This document shows positions 30,404-30,508 of a stretch of DNA of 30,508 nt, piece by piece. The notes under the pieces are model-generated. The model saw nothing but the letters and a program-made list of their open reading frames with translations. It searched no databases and was not told the DNA's origin. The first letter of the stretch is position 1; each line of letters starts with the position of its first letter. The translations under genes and the position numbers were made by a program. The stretch spans positions 1 through 30,508 of IMG/VR virus record IMGVR_UViG_3300006033_000086, one strand, 5' to 3'. Origin of the DNA: a virus.

Positions 30404-30441
30404 TTTTGACATCAGTCGTGATCTTTTTTTGACATCAGTCG
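30404..30441 (+). repeat. Paired TTTTGACATCAGTCG repeats near the right end
   Basis: Two copies (30404-30418 and 30424-30441) share TTTTGACATCAGTCG and are 23 bp apart, about two helical turns. Mu-type right ends have tandem transposase sites of about 22 bp. They are the reverse complement of the copies at 6172 and 11238. The 67 bp beyond are AT-rich and could include the phage-host junction; no junction can be placed without a reference. Confidence 0.6.
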
Positions 30442-30508
30442 CGCGCCGCTACAAGAAATATCAAAATTATACAAATCAATTGCAAAACTTGATTTATAAC
30501 AAGGTCCC

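Noticed and set aside
1-30508. CRISPR array, tRNA genes or insertion sequences
   Set aside because: No regularly spaced short repeats, no cloverleaf-like sequence and no second transposase were seen on reading through.

Overview
This window holds an almost complete transposable (Mu-type) bacteriophage or prophage from a Gram-positive host, most likely a Clostridia-like Firmicute. The evidence is strong AGGAGG-type ribosome binding sites throughout, an SPP1/HK97-type head with a long flexible (siphovirus) tail, an LLH-type holin, and an NlpC/P60 endolysin with a peptidoglycan-binding domain. Replication genes are Mu-like (DDE transposase A, ATPase B, Gam, GemA, Mor, gp25/26/27-like genes), but the virion is a siphovirus. 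No integrase, tRNA, rRNA, insertion sequence or CRISPR array was seen.

Layout. 71-1254 (minus): LexA-like self-cleaving repressor plus a small downstream gene. 1271-1320: operators and a near-consensus early promoter. 1411-8799 (plus): early genes, comprising two HTH regulators, a cassette of small overlapping genes (at least three clear paralogs), transposase, B ATPase, Gam, GemA and a Mor-like activator. One small gene (2184-2456) runs against this direction. 8815-8891: a possible activator site and a strong terminator. 8906-11897: gp25/26/27-like genes, then a NusG paralog, a DUF6527 protein and a DNA methyltransferase, which lie between the presumed small and large terminase subunits. 12000-20650: large terminase, portal, minor head protein, scaffold, capsid, connectors, tail tube. 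20675-28433: tail chaperones with a -1 frameshift, tape measure, Dit, Gp37-like, fibre and accessory tail genes. 28462-30308: endolysin, holin, accessory gene. 30355-30441: terminator and paired repeats that may be transposase sites at the right end. The left end was not identified.

The most unusual content is RNA-based. Two 62-bp direct repeats exactly 1550 bp apart (2493-2554 and 4043-4104; 57/62 identical) each fold as a type II hammerhead ribozyme (GAAA box, GUC cleavage triplet, CUGANGA-type core), and all five differences fall outside the three helices. They bracket the small-gene cassette, so the early transcript could be cut on both sides of it. The second copy has a U-to-C change at core position 4. 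In addition, several intrinsic terminators stand directly in front of late genes while the phage encodes its own NusG-family protein, which suggests processive antitermination. Other notable points are a shared C-terminal domain on capsid and tail tube, a textbook A-AAC-CCA frameshift site, and a toxin-like C-terminal extension on the minor head protein with a small companion gene.
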